A stretch of DNA of 64,000 bases from Drosophila miranda (lineage: Eukaryota; Arthropoda; Insecta; Diptera; Drosophilidae): contig NC_046673.1 of NCBI RefSeq assembly GCF_003369915.1, forward strand, positions 17,592,001 to 17,656,000. The letters are read 5' to 3'. Positions 23,701-35,500 of the stretch are shown one piece after another. Position numbers and translations under genes: made by a program. A model generated the notes under the pieces. It was not told the origin of the DNA. It saw only the letters and a program-made list of their open reading frames with translations, and did no database searches. The number at the start of each line of letters is the position of its first letter. Position 1 is the first letter of the stretch.

Positions 23701-26700
23701 GACTTCAAGGAACATTTATGTTGCTAAGTGATCTGCTGGTTGCTGATTAAATACCAGTGGCATAGCTTTTCGCAACTTCTTGCTTGCAACTTCTGGTATT
23801 TTTCCAGGGGTAAATCTTATTGTAAGTTTTCAAACGCTGTCTGAATGGGGTAGGTATTGGTGGTGGCTGGTAAACCTGATTGCGATATCGTGACTCACTC
23901 AGATTCTTTGTAGGGGCGCGGATAGCCTGGATCACTGATCTTGGCATCGAGCATGAACCTTTCTGGATCGAATTTGGTCACATACAGATTACTGCAGCGT
24001 ATGTAGCTGTGTATTATCTTGTTATCCTCCAGATAGTGTATGCCCCGCACCAGGCCATGCATAAGATCGAGCAGGCAGTGGAGCGACACAGCATCCCGCT
24101 TCTCCAGCAGGAACTTGTTGAGTGGCCCGTACCGGGAGTACTCCATCACCATGGTGTATGGATCGGAGAGGGTCAAGCCGTACAGCTTGATGAACTGCGG
24201 CGACTGGATGAGGCTCCAGGTCTGGGCCAGTTTGAAAAACTCCATGATATTGCAGTCGTTCTTCAGCATCTTCATCGTGACGGACACATCCTTCACCAGA
24301 CTCTGTTGTATCCAATCGCCGCGCATCGTGAACATCATCCCATCCTCGCCGAGCGTTATCGAGTCTGCAAGCGGCATAAGAATTCCCAGTGTCAGTTTCG
24401 GTTTGCTTTGAGCTTAGTCGAATAGGTCTCTCACCTGGATACCATTGCAGATCCGTCTTGGGATTGAAGATCTGCGGATTGCGGTGCTGCAGCTCCGCTT
24501 CGCTCAGCACCAAGTCAGTCTTTTTGGCTTTCAGATTTTTTGGCAAGCACAACAGCAGCAACGGCGGCTTGTCGTACTTGGAGGCGGGCACTCGCAGACG
24601 GCCGGGACTGCTGGCCGGTATGAACTGTGCCAGCTCCAGCAGATCGCGAAACGGGTGCTGGCCGTCATGGTAGCAGAGCACCCACTGTCCGTCCTTGCGT
24701 AGGATCTTCAGTGTCTCCGTTTTGCAGCGCTCATGGTCGGTGTTTCGGCCGGTGCTAGAAAAAACAGAACAGAATGTTCGGATTCAGGGGAATAGTAAAA
24801 AAAAAATAAACAAAAGACATGTCCTGTACATGACTGTGCATATTGCGCTTTATAGTGTACAATGACCTGCTCAACGAGAGAAAGGCTTTTATGCCGTCAA
24901 ACTTTTCGCAATAATTTATGCTTCATTTGTTTTCTGTTTCTTCCTTGAGTTTCCCGGGAATTCCTACAAGAAAAAGAGGGTCTCGGAGAGGTAGCATAAG
25001 GAGAAATAAATTTAAAAATAAAAAAGAGAACTGTTCAAAATGGGTACTTAATGATCCTTCCTTTATAGACTACAGACCCACAGGACACCGCTTTGGTCCA
25101 CCCCAATGTTCCCTGAGTCCCAGAGCAATTGAAAGAAGTTTTGTAATGAAGAAACAGCTCGTGTGCCCATATCTACTCTCTTTCCCGAGGTACATTCAGT
25201 TGTCTACACTTTGATTGCTAAAAAAGAATCTGTTCGGTTGAGAACCTCTTATCGAATCCCCACAATCCATAATGTAATCTGTGATACCGATGCAAAAGGG
25301 TTTCGAATAATCGTTTGTTGACCTCCAATTATGCTGAAGTCTCTGATATGAAGAAACCTGATATAAATTGAGATTAAGGGCCATACTCAAATGAACAAAG
25401 TGAACAAGATTACATAAAGAGCTGTAACGGAAGCTTTAAGCCATAATTTTCTTTGATCTGTTCGAAACGTCTGACAAATGAGCGCCGGAAAGCAAACACC
25501 GCATCGAGTTTCAAAGAAGCGCGTCCACCAGGATAAAGCTTTGGGTGTATAAATAGCATAAGATAACAAAGTCTCAGGTTCAGGTCGCCCTGCCCTGCTG
25601 CTGCCTCGTTGCACATACATTCTCGTGTTGATGTCAATGTAGTAAGTATTGTACTCTCGATCACATTGCCGTACGATGTAGCTGCCGCACTTATCGCCAT
25701 GCTCGTGCAGCTTCATCAGAGAATAATTGCCACCAATGGGCCCGTGGCAGCAGAGATTTCCAAGCTCCTCCAGCGAAGGCGTGCGATACGAATGGCACAG
25801 ATCCTGCATCCATTTTACAGTCAATCTGTGTGGTAAAAAGGGAATTTTACAAAATATAGCTGGATGGATGGATGAATGGATGGATGGATGGATGGTCGGC
25901 CACTCACCTGATGTATATGCCCAGATAGGAGATGAACGATTTCATTTCCTTTTCGGTATGAAAGTGCATCACATAGCCCTTGGGCAGGCCCACAATTTCC
26001 AGACGTACATCGGTATCATTGATTTTCGAGATCATAAATATCCCCTCAACGCCGCCCACCAGAATCCACTGCAAAGGAACAACAACAAAAAATGCAACAA
26101 ATGGCATAGGGGTGTCGTTTTTATTACTTCCTCTACTCTGGTTTCTGCGATGATAAGGCGGCTCTGTGGGGCATTTATTTATATATGAATTTCCTTTTTA
26201 TACCTCCTAAAGATTACAATTATTCGTTAAGTGATCGGAAATCGTATATGCCCTCAATTCGAAAATTACTTTGAAAATCGTCAAATATTCTTCATTAGAA
26301 ACAGGCTTTGCTTTAACTGGGGAAATTACTGGGATTCGAACAGCGATTGGGCGTCCATATATGTATGTATTTATGTATATAGAGAGAGAATAAGCATAAA
26401 AGTTCTTTTGTTTTTGCAGCGTTGCGCTGGGCTCTACAGGGATTGTTTCTACAAGAATCGCCTGATATAAAGATCATTGTAGGGCACATCCTTCCATCTT
26501 TGATACCGAAACGTAGTGCATTTACGTGATCTAGGACAGCATATAGAGCTTCTTCCCCTACTCTATTGGGGTTATATTAAGAACATTCTGTGACGGTTTC
26601 TGAGCCTACTACAAAATGGAACCAAGCCACACCAAGGCCACAACCCTGGGCAGAAACTTCGTTGTGCTACTCGTTTCTTTGATATACAAAACAACCTTAA

Positions 26701-28413
26701 AGAAAAGTCCCAAAGATACTAGCCGCGAGTCCAAAAAAACTACATTTATGTCGTGTGCATGACTAAAGGATTGGTTTACTACCATCTAATTCCATTTAGT
26801 GATCTCTGTTTCTTCAAAAGCATCGGTTGTGTGTGTTCCGACCGTTTCTAAAACCTATTCCGGATAGCCGTATCTTTATTATATTTCTGTTGTTGTTTCA
26901 ACCGGAATCGGTCTTGGGTTTCAAGAAGCCTTCCGGCTAGCCGTATCTTTATTATATTTCTGTTATTGTTTCAACCGGAATCGGTCTTGGGTTTTGAAGG
27001 AGCCTAAGAAACGAATTAATTCTCTAGTAATCACAGATCGATTTTATTCAAAATTAATCCCAAAAAATCAATTTAAAAACCCAGTATGTGTGATCTTTGA
27101 AATATCCGTAAATAAGATTGTTCTGTTTCAGGTTCTGGTTCTTGGGTGCCGGGAGAGCCGGGAGTGCCGGGGTGGGCACACGTTTTGCCAAGTAAATAAT
27201 ATCGAAAATACCTAAAATTGCAAGCGCAAATGCTAATTGAAGAAGCAACGAGTGTCGGACTCTCAGTCTCGTGGCGGAGCCCGGAGCAAGGGAAGGGAAG
27301 GGAAGGGAAGGAAGACGATGTTTGTCATACCTTGAGCGTGGCCTCTGATGTAACACGCGCCACCTTCAGTCCCGGCTCGGGAGAATCGTGTGGCCACAGT
27401 CTCACGTAGACATCGATGCCAGAGCTTTGGGCTCCTCCACGCGATTTACTGCGCTTCCCATTGCTCCTGGCCGTTTGACTGTTGTTGTTGGCGGTCAATG
27501 TGGACAGCGTGTTGGTGCTGGAGCTAGATCCCGTGGTCAGCGTGGTGGTGGATGTGCAGGTAGAGCTGGCCATGCTGGACCCACTATGGCTGCCGACGCC
27601 GGACATGCTGACGCCCCCTGGCTCGCTGGGTGGATCCTCGTTGGGCAAATGATCGACCACGGCCGTGAACTGCTCGGTCATGTAGGTGGGGGCCAGGTGG
27701 CAGATCTGATGGATGTAGTGCCACTTCAGTTGGGCCGCCGTGTTGTTGGAGTTTTCGCTGAGTTTGCGGAAATACTCGCAGATCTTGGGACCCACGAAAA
27801 AGAAGTGCGCGTTCCACACACTCTTGGGCAGGTACTGGCGGCACGAGCTCTCGATAGAGCGGGCCGGCAACTCCTTCTCCTTCAGGTCGATCAGCATGTC
27901 CATCACGGCCAGCCCCGTCACCTTTTCCTTGTGCTCTGGGTAGCGGATCTCTGCGATGTGCTCGTGCAGATTATCGAAGCGCATCTGCCAGTAGAGGTAC
28001 TCATGGCTATGCACATCGATCCTGTCCAGCTGGCTGTCCAGCTCTGGCACGCGGAAACGCATGCGAAAGCAGTAGCGGACTTGGCAGCTCAGCTTCTCGC
28101 CCGGCAGGACCCAAGTGTGGCCGTAGCTAAGGAGCTGGGCACGCGACGAGCGACGGGTACCGAGGTGCTCGCGTATGCCGAAGAGCAGCTGGGCCGTGGG
28201 CAGGACTTTCAGTTCGCGGCACATGAATGTGCAGATATCCTCGCAGAGCATGTCCGGCGGGAAGCGTTCAAACTCTTTGCTCTTGTAGTTGTACACGTGA
28301 ATAAGGCCATCATCCTGGTGGATGCTCTGGCTGGAGGTGCCGCTGTGGAGGGAGGTGGTCGTCAGACTGGCGCTGTCCCCCAGCGACGTACGCCCACTGC
28401 TGCTGTCATCCAT
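20773..28413 (-). CDS. hop: Hopscotch, the Drosophila JAK tyrosine kinase
   Basis: Ten coding exons on the minus strand, from 5' to 3': 28413-27331, 26068-25908, 25825-25619, 24754-24435, 24364-23899, 22391-22042, 21978-21560, 21493-21309, 21251-21084, 20953-20773. All have GT/AG borders and compatible phases. They sum to 3540 nt, 1179 residues (D. melanogaster about 1177). Order: FERM-like region (exon 1 onward, e.g. [34 protein letters not shown]); SH2-like region ([34 protein letters not shown]); pseudokinase ([28 protein letters not shown]); and C-terminal kinase with [17 protein letters not shown] (catalytic loop), DFGLAQF and the activation-loop Tyr pair [10 protein letters not shown]. 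It transduces Unpaired/Domeless signals to Stat92E at the membrane. The start is the Met of [11 protein letters not shown], which is conserved; an in-frame Met at 28482 gives 23 more residues. Tim8 is divergent 1.26 kb away. Confidence 0.97.
22392..23898 (-). other. hop intron 5 with repeat fragments
   Basis: A 1.5-kb intron. It contains a box AATATCAGCATA(G/A)AACATC at about 22764-22783 and again at 23479-23498. It also has a GC-rich segment at 23280-23470 that resembles a segment at 51.69 kb in a dlg1 intron. In the minus strand that GC-rich segment has a Cys-containing frame ([18 protein letters not shown]). A fragment of a dispersed transposable element is the likely source. Confidence 0.45.
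26069..27330 (-). other. hop intron 1 with a 73-bp tandem duplication
   Basis: Non-coding, 1.26 kb. At 26858-26930 a 73-bp unit beginning TTCCGG(A/C)TAGCCGTATC is followed immediately by a near-identical copy to about 26996. A short GGGAA repeat lies at 27288-27312. Confidence 0.55.
26858..26996. repeat. 73-bp direct tandem duplication
   Basis: Two adjacent copies differ at very few positions (for example GGATAG/GGCTAG and TTGTTGTT/TTATTGTT), so the duplication looks recent. Each copy carries an ACCGGAATCGGTCTTGGGTT box. Confidence 0.75.
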
Positions 28414-28912
28414 GGCAGCAGCTGTCTTCGCGTCCCCTACTTTGGTCCTGGTCCTCGTCCTCGTCGGTGGAACACTGTGCACTATTCTGCATCCAAAATG
28501 GGAACCGTGGCCGGTCGCTGTTGCCCGCCTTTACGCGCAGCGTCAGCAGTTGGTATACGCGCGGAGCCCCAAAATAGAATCGGGTCAACAGAACTAACTT
28601 TAACTTTAGCTTGAACCTGCAGTTACGACAATAAAGAAAAACCGGAAAACCGAAAGCAAAACAGCACAAGCAACAAATTAAAAACAAAATTAGGTTCGAT
28701 TCGTGGATGGATGCCGTTCCTTTATTTACTTTTCCCGGTCACAGGGTTTAATTTTCATTGCATCGCCTAAGCGCGCGCAAGAGGTAGAGCATTATCAACA
28801 GCCATCGCGAGCCACAACGCACAACGCGACACAATAAAGCGAACGAAAGCACCAGTCACGGCAAAATATGTATTAATTTTTTATGTTTTATGTTGTTTCT
28901 AGCGTTGGTCTT

Positions 28913-28922
28913 CAGTGTGACC
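28913..28922 (-). promoter_or_regulatory. Motif 1 element, with DRE-like box at 28931-28939
   Basis: CAGTGTGACC about 500 bp upstream of the hop start codon, followed 9 bp later by GTCGATAAG and then by CCGAAATATACC (inverse Motif 6). Motif 1 plus Motif 6 is a known pairing in TATA-less Drosophila housekeeping promoters. The hop transcription start is probably nearby. Confidence 0.55.
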
Positions 28923-28949
28923 GTGGACTTGTCGATAAGAAATACGATC

Positions 28950-29450
28950 TGGACCGCAGAAGTATACCGAAATATACCTCACAGTTTCGAAATATACTGA
29001 CGAATTAATTGTACTCATATTCCTCTATTTTGATATTCGGTTGAATATTACCAACTAGCTTGGATCCTTTGACCGGAATACATAATTTTATTCGATTAGC
29101 GAATCACTTTTCTAAAAGAGTGTCAAGTTTTAAGTTCTCATCTTTATTGGATAGTTTATTAAATAAGGCTTAAACAAAAAGGATCAACAACAATTTCGAC
29201 TAAAATCTTCTTTTTTTTTACATGGTAACAGCACGCTAACTACGCATTGCTTCATATTAACTACATATGTATGTAAGACCGCGGTAAGACTGATAAGATA
29301 TGCAGTCTGACCCCCCGATATCGACGGCACAGTTTCAAAATATACCAAAAATATACTGAGGATTTATTCTTATTCATATTCGGTTAAAGATTACTAAATA
29401 ACTAAGATCTGAGGGTCCTGAACACATAATTTTATCCGATTAACGACCCA
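28950..29450 (-). repeat. Two inverted copies of the 5.6-6.6 kb dispersed repeat
   Basis: About 28950-29115 and 29325-29450 read, on the minus strand, like the third copy at 6.4-6.57 kb: GAATATTNNACGGAATATCAAAAT, CATAATTTTATTCGATTA-type blocks (inverted) and AAATATACYGA boxes. They lie between the hop and Tim8 starts. Confidence 0.55.
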
Positions 29451-29669
29451 CTTTCCTGCAGGACTGGCGTTAAAGCTGGCGTTTTACAGCACTAATAACG
29501 TAGCAGCCTTGGTATTTAACATCTGATCTGCCAACAGCTTGGCAACACATCTGCTGCCATACGACGGAATTTATATAACCTCAAATCCAAAAATTCAATT
29601 TTTGTAACAAAACTCTACATTTTGTTCACTGAAAATTCTACGTGAGGCGCCGACAACAATCAAGCCAAG

Positions 29670-30027
29670 ATGTCTGATTTCGAGACCGAATTGACCAGCA
29701 ACGACAAAGAGCTGCAGGAGTTTCTGATGATGGAAAAACAGAAGGCGCAGGTCAATGCACAGGTATGTTACCACCCACTGGAGCCCCAAGACAAACCGAC
29801 AGCGGAATGTAATCAAAAATCAAACACAAAATGTGATAAATGGCAATCCAAACCGACAGATACACGAGTTCAACGAGATCTGCTGGGAGAAGTGCATTGG
29901 AAAGCCCAGCGCCAAGCTGGACAGCGCCACAGAGACGTGCCTGAGCAACTGCGTGGACCGCTTCATCGATACATCGCTCCTCATCACACAGCGCTTCGCG
30001 CAGATTCTGCAGAAGCACGACATGTAA
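29670..30027 (+). CDS. Tim8: Tim8, small TIM chaperone of the mitochondrial intermembrane space
   Basis: Two exons, 29670-29762 and 29860-30027, joined by a 97-nt intron (CAG|GTATGT ... CCGACAG|ATA), give 86 residues. The twin CX3C zinc-finger-like signature is intact: CWEKC and, 16 residues later, CLSNC. These cysteines form the intramolecular disulfides of the helix-loop-helix fold imported through Mia40. Tim8 pairs with Tim13 in a hexamer that escorts hydrophobic inner-membrane precursors such as Tim23. The N-terminus (MSDFETELTSNDKELQEFLM) matches the family. AATAAA at 30468 fits a 3' UTR of about 440 nt. It is divergent from hop, as in D. melanogaster. Confidence 0.96.
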
Positions 30028-30467
30028 GGCCGGAGGAAGCATCCATTTGGCAGCCGACAGCCGACCCAATGGACAGGACTGTCTCTGTGTTGCGGCTGCT
30101 GCACCCAATGTCCTACTGTTAAAACTATTTTTTAAAAATTACCAAGTAAGATTTTTTTTGATGTGTCTTCGGTTGGACGGACCCGCGGACCCATGTACTC
30201 CCCTTACAAACCAAGAAAACACACCCTCCCGTTCACCCGGCAATATTCCACAAATTGGACACGCCTCAATGCCTAGACAGCAGCCGGTGCTAATTTTCAC
30301 CTCTGCCAGCCGCCGTGCCATGCCTGTGGGCCATTGGAGGGACGACGTCGACGACCCACAAAAGCCACCAGTACAACTTCAGTGTTCTATAGCCCCGTAT
30401 ATAATAGCAATATATACATAAATATATGGTTCTGTTGTTGGCTTAAAGTTATTTGGAATGAAAACAT

Positions 30468-30473
30468 AATAAA
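30468..30473 (+). other. Polyadenylation signal AATAAA (Tim8)
   Basis: Canonical hexamer 440 nt after the Tim8 stop codon. Confidence 0.5.
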
Positions 30474-30633
30474 TGCTACCTTTTGACTTGGGGTTTGTGG
30501 TACGCTATGTCCAGTTAGAGTTGTTGTATAACGTCGGGGGTAAAAAGTTCGGTTTGCTTTGTGTTCTTTTATTCTAGGGTACAATTCTTATGTTAATCGG
30601 AGAGCGAGGTTGTTAGTGGATGTTAGACGCCGA

Positions 30634-30807
30634 TCATGGCCGATCAGAGCACTTGTAGAGCTGCTGCCTCTTCTCGTCCCAGGGGTTGCATTTGGCCAAT
30701 TTAAAGTGAGGGCCCATATCCAATCCCAACTCCGTCCCATGCTCCGCAGCGGTAATGATCGTGCCGAATGAACGGATGTGCCCCTTGGACTTCACGGCAC
30801 AGAAAAT
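30634..30807 (-). pseudogene. Unrecognised C-terminal exon or gene remnant, minus strand
   Basis: An open minus-strand frame of 57 codons ends in TGA at 30634-30636. It reads KSKGHIRSFGTIITAAEHGT then ELGLDMGPHFKLAKCNPWDE and KRQQLYKCSDRP. The residue choice is strikingly protein-like (Trp, Cys, ordered charged and hydrophobic positions), and the island is GC-richer than its flanks. There is no ATG upstream in frame, so it would need splicing from an exon further right, or it is a remnant. No good splice acceptor was found at its 5' side. I do not recognise the family. It is tail to tail with Tim8. Confidence 0.4.
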
Positions 30808-30809
30808 TC

Positions 30810-31490
30810 ACAGTGAAGCCTATCAATCCATTAATTTACTGACTCTGACAGGGCTGGCGATTTGAACTTTTCTTATCATAAGTTTGCTGCTTACGACACA
30901 TTAAATCATTGATGCAGATCCTCTATTTGGAAATAACAATCACAAAATCGGATGTGAAGTCGGCTCGAATATTGTAATTTCAAAAAACCCGCCAAATTCG
31001 TTCCGTTTGAGCCGAGAGAGAGAGAGGAGGGTTTCTACGCGCTCTTCGGTTTGATCGAACCGGTTGAGCGAACTCGAACCGCAACTCGAAATGTAGTGTA
31101 GATGTAGAATGTAGAATTAATTTTCTGCAATATTCCCGAATATTCGAATGTTTGAGTCTGTTCCGTCGCTGCATACGCATTTATTTTAACTCATACAACT
31201 GAATGCTGAAAACTATGAAGCCAAAACATACTCGCATTCATATAAACTAGATGCATTGTATGCGTCGCACTCATTCAACTTAATTCAATTCGAATGCATT
31301 CTATTGGACCAATGCTTTGAATGGAGCCATGCAGATCTCTAATACATACATACATATGTAGTCAAATTTGAAAGCCCTGAACCGTTACATAGACAAAATC
31401 AAAGTAGAGATGGAAGCAAAAGATCGATACTGTCGATAGTGTCCTCGATGGTTTGACAACTCTAACTCAAACACTTCATCGATAAGTGCT
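30810..31490. other. Spacer without recognised gene
   Basis: GA-repeat near 31012-31028 and several DRE-like ATCGATA boxes (31423-31490). No coding signal. Confidence 0.4.
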
Positions 31491-31498
31491 CTCTCCTA

Positions 31499-31770
31499 AG
31501 ACGAAAAAATGAGTCGTAGTTGTGAATGAGCTATAACAAAGGGTATGGACAACTGGCAAAAACAGCCAAAGAAAATTGCAATTTTCGTACGAACCTCACC
31601 TCGCTAGTGAGGACAATAAACAAAGACAAAAGCGGCCAGGTACATAGCGGAAAAGGGGTGGATTCTACCTTGCATGAGTTAGCTTTTCCGGGGGGTTTTG
31701 CTGTTGGCCATACCCTCTTTTTCCTCCCATTATGTAGCAAATGTGTAGATACCGCGTAGTTGCCATGTCG
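31499..31770 (+). mobile_element. MITE-like element with imperfect TIRs, copy 2
   Basis: Direct-orientation relative of the 13.76-14.03 kb element. The left inverted end AAGGGTATGGACAACTGG begins near 31538, and its inverted counterpart ends at GGCCATACCCTCTTT (31720). The outer boxes GACGAAAAAATGAGTCGTA and ATGTAGCAAATGTGTAG are also shared. The core between the TIRs is diverged while the ends are conserved, the usual pattern for a TIR element family. Confidence 0.6.
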
Positions 31771-32493
31771 TAAGTATCATAGTTGACATTGTATAAATAA
31801 TTAATTGCATAAATTGTTTCGCGGCGGACGTAAACAACCGTGTGGTTTTGCCGAAATTTTTTTCCTGAATTCAGAAATTTCCGTTGATATCTCCCACAAA
31901 TATAGCCATATCGATAGTGGAGAAACTCGGAGCCGCGACAACAACAGAGAGCAGAAATAATGTAGGATTTTTCGTAAATTCAGAAAAGTCCGTTGATATA
32001 TCTATCCCACAAAAATACCGATTTGATATTTATCAGAAAAGGATATATATGTATATCAATATCATTCGATAACATCCCTGCCGCAGGCTCTGTGCCAAAC
32101 GCATGTCCTTTTGCCTGTGAGTGTTTCTGCAAATAGTAAATAGGGCTCCCAGCGTGCTCTTGTATCCTGTAATCGAATGCTGGAAAATCGGTAAAATTCA
32201 AAAGGTCGGTCTACCCCACCTTGATACACGCGCTCCACCGTTTCGAGTCGTCCTCCCAGGATATGTAGAGCGAGACACACACGCACGCAGTATACTGTTT
32301 TTAGAGTCGGTGCGTGGTTTTTTTGAATATATGTAATACGCATACATATGTACGTTGTGTGTGTGTTTGTGTGTATGCAATGTCCGTGTGGGTTGTTGTA
32401 ATTGTAAGGGATGTTGTGCCTGTGCGGCAGCGCAAATATATGTTCTCGTATATAAAAAAAAGAACCAGGAAAATCAAAAAATTACATGCACAT

Positions 32494-32526
<33 letters not shown>

Positions 32527-35500
32527 AAGAGAGAAGGTGACAGTTACACTGCAGTCAGTCGCCGCCAGCAATTTAACGGCAAAACCAGCACAGTGTTCAT
32601 GTGGTATATGAGAGCTTTATTTTTACACGTGTAGGAGTGTGATTTATGTGGAATTTAGTAGTTAAACTGCAATTGCACGCACACATGGGTATTCATGTTG
32701 TGCTGAAGCTGCATCAGTGTCAGTGGAGCGTGTATAATTCAAACGGATTGACAGCAGCATCAGCAGCGGTGAATATGTGAGCGGGGAGGGGAGCGAGCGG
32801 TGTTTTTTTTTTTTTTTTTTTGCTTGGTGTGGGTGAGAGGAGATCAATGCTTGAGTGGATGTGGACGTGTGTGTACGTAGGAGGAGCAGACAGACAGATC
32901 ACCCATCAGTGTGCGTGTCGGGGCAGAGCAGAGCATCGCCAAATTTTTGTATTAAAAATTGTACAATAAAACAAGAGCAGAGCGGTTCTCATTCTCTCTC
33001 TCCTCTGTTTTGCATACATTATGTACATATGTATATATATTTATATGTATGTACATATGTATTATTCAGTTTCATCTTTTTTGTGGCCTGGTCTATAAAT
33101 AACACTAATACTAAGTAATGTAGCGTTCTGGCGTGCGCGCGGTACGAGGCGGCAAAGGCATAATTATGCTCGCTATGTCTGTCTCTCTCCTGGCCCTCTA
33201 CTCCCTTCAATAATTAATTACGTGTATCTGAGGCAAAGGCTTACGTACACACTTACGCTTACGGTTACGGTTCGACCCAATTTCGGGTTTTAACGAAACG
33301 GTCGGATGGACGGACAGTGGAAACACCAGCACCGCCACCACCACAGATAACGACCAAGCCACGCGACATGTCAAGGTCAGGAGGCGGAAATTCGAACGTC
33401 AATCCGTGTAACGAATAATAGACATATATGTGTGCGTGAGTATGTTTGATTATTGCATATGGGCTGCTGCTGTCCTGCAAGTGTGAAGCATACTTTTCTG
33501 CGCCCGCACCTGCATCTCCCGCAGCACACGTGTATTTTTTTGTGGGTGTGAGTGCGCAAACCATACAAATAGGCAATACACACACACAAACACACACCAC
33601 ACGGACACATTTAATTATACGTCCTGTTTTCCGTTCTGATGTCTAAATAAAAGAGCTCCCAAAACACATTAAAAATAGCAAACAAATGACGCACATACAT
33701 AAGTACGTACATAATGTATGGAAATTTACATACATACATACATACGTATGTACACAATGAAACGGTAGTTCATTTATGATTTATAGCATTGCCGGAGGAT
33801 AATAATAATAATAACCGTAATAACCGGTACGGACCGTAATGCCTCAAAAGGTGATTGAACTTTACCGTTGCCATCGTCGTTACTCTACTTCTTATTCTTG
33901 TTATTGCACGCTGTCCTGTTCCCTCATTCGTGGCATCTCTTTGGACTCTTTTGACTCTCTCTCTCTCTCTCTCTGCGTCTCTCTCTGTGTCTCTCTTTCT
34001 CTCGCTGCTAGCTCTTGATAGCCACAGTGCCTGCCGTGTGTATATTGACCTCACTGGCGGCTCGATTGTTTTAAGTAATATGCGTCACAATATTAATCAA
34101 AGTGACTTTGTCCCTGTCGGGGATTGCGTGTTTGTGTGTGTTTCTCAGTGTGTGTGTGTGTGTGTATTGGCGTTAGTGCTTTTACTAGTGCTTGTGAGCC
34201 AGCTAATAATGAAGCTAAAATACATTAGCCAAGGCAAGGTTTCCCTCCCTACCCTCTCAAACTGTCTTGTCCATCAACTCTAATACAGGAGGAGCAGGCA
34301 TCCATTAAACTCACACACAAACACACGCGGGAGCGCACACATGCAACGCTAATTGTAATGTCCGTATGATACTCACTTAGTACTTTACTCGGAGTGCGAA
34401 AAAAAGATTTGCATATTTCCACCTTGTAAAAACTACACTTCCTCAAAGCTTGAAGAATTTTCCAATTTCTAAATTTAAACTTATGTAACTCTCAGTGAAT
34501 TGTTACCTCACGTAAACACGTATAGATTGGATACCATTACATCTATGTCAGTGGTTCTTAAAACTTTTTGAATGAAATATTTCAGTTAGCATTCCATGGG
34601 TTAAGAAGTTATTTGCTCTGCAAAAGAAAACCTATAGTCATATATCCATTCGGTCAATATTGTAAAGCAAGTGTCATACAGGCCTTTGGGCAAACAAACG
34701 ACGACCGACCGAGAATAACTGTTCGTTTGCTCGCTCTCTCGTGAGAGAGACCACCGACAAAGAGAGCGGAAAGAAGCAGCTGAGCAGCAGCAGAAGCAGA
34801 AGCAGAAAAAGCAGAAGCTAGAGCAAAGCACCGTTGCTTCAGTCATTTTTTTCGGTGAGGGGGCGAGGGTGTGAGCTTTGAGCATTTGAGGAGCGTGTGT
34901 GAAGGAGCGGTGTCTGCGACGTGTGATTGCACCTGTGCATGTAACAAGTAACGGTGCCATCAAACGTGCTTGTGAAATGTTGAATTTTCTGCCCAAAACG
35001 TGAACATGACATTTTCAAATTTCCGTCCAAACAAATGTGCAATTTTGTGTGTTTCATCTCCTGTATGAAAATGAGTGAAATACATACATACATAGATTAT
35101 TTAGAGCAGCCAAAACAGGAAAAAACACACACACACATCCATATACATACATACATACATATATATGTAAAATCGGAGCAAAACGAAAATAATAAAATAT
35201 AAGAAAAAGCAAGCAAAACGAAACGCAAATAAAATAAAACAAAAAACCAAAGCCATAAACAACTACAAAACCAAAACCAAGCAAAACGAATACAAATAAA
35301 AGCCAAAAGCACAACAATAGCCGCCGCCGTGAAACGATCTCGCGCGGACAAACAAAATATTTTTTTTTGGTTCGGGACGACCGAGAATTTCGACATCGAC
35401 GCGACATGTTCTCAAAATATGAGTGCTCCCTGCTGCCCAACCCGAAATCCCAGACCCCCCCCCCTGGTTCCTCTGTTTCTCCCCTGTCTAAATAAATACA

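Larger units (their letters stand above)
28414..29669. other. Divergent hop/Tim8 promoter region
   Basis: Bidirectional intergenic region of about 1.25 kb, including the hop 5' UTR on the left. It contains a Motif 1 site, a GTCGATAAG DRE-like box and several AAATATACC boxes (inverse Motif 6). Two inverted copies of the dispersed repeat follow, so promoter elements and repeat sequence interdigitate here. Confidence 0.5.

Noticed and set aside
27388-28614. 408-codon plus-strand frame opposite hop exon 1
   Set aside because: hop reads on the minus strand with strong homology and correct splice borders; this is the antisense shadow.
31271-31340. Telomere- or origin-like AT/GC pattern upstream of copy 2 of the TIR element
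   Set aside because: Only short degenerate ATTC/GAATG words, no repeat array.
32500-32526. Long GT run as a possible CRISPR-like or satellite array
   Set aside because: Simple dinucleotide microsatellite; no spacers or unit structure.
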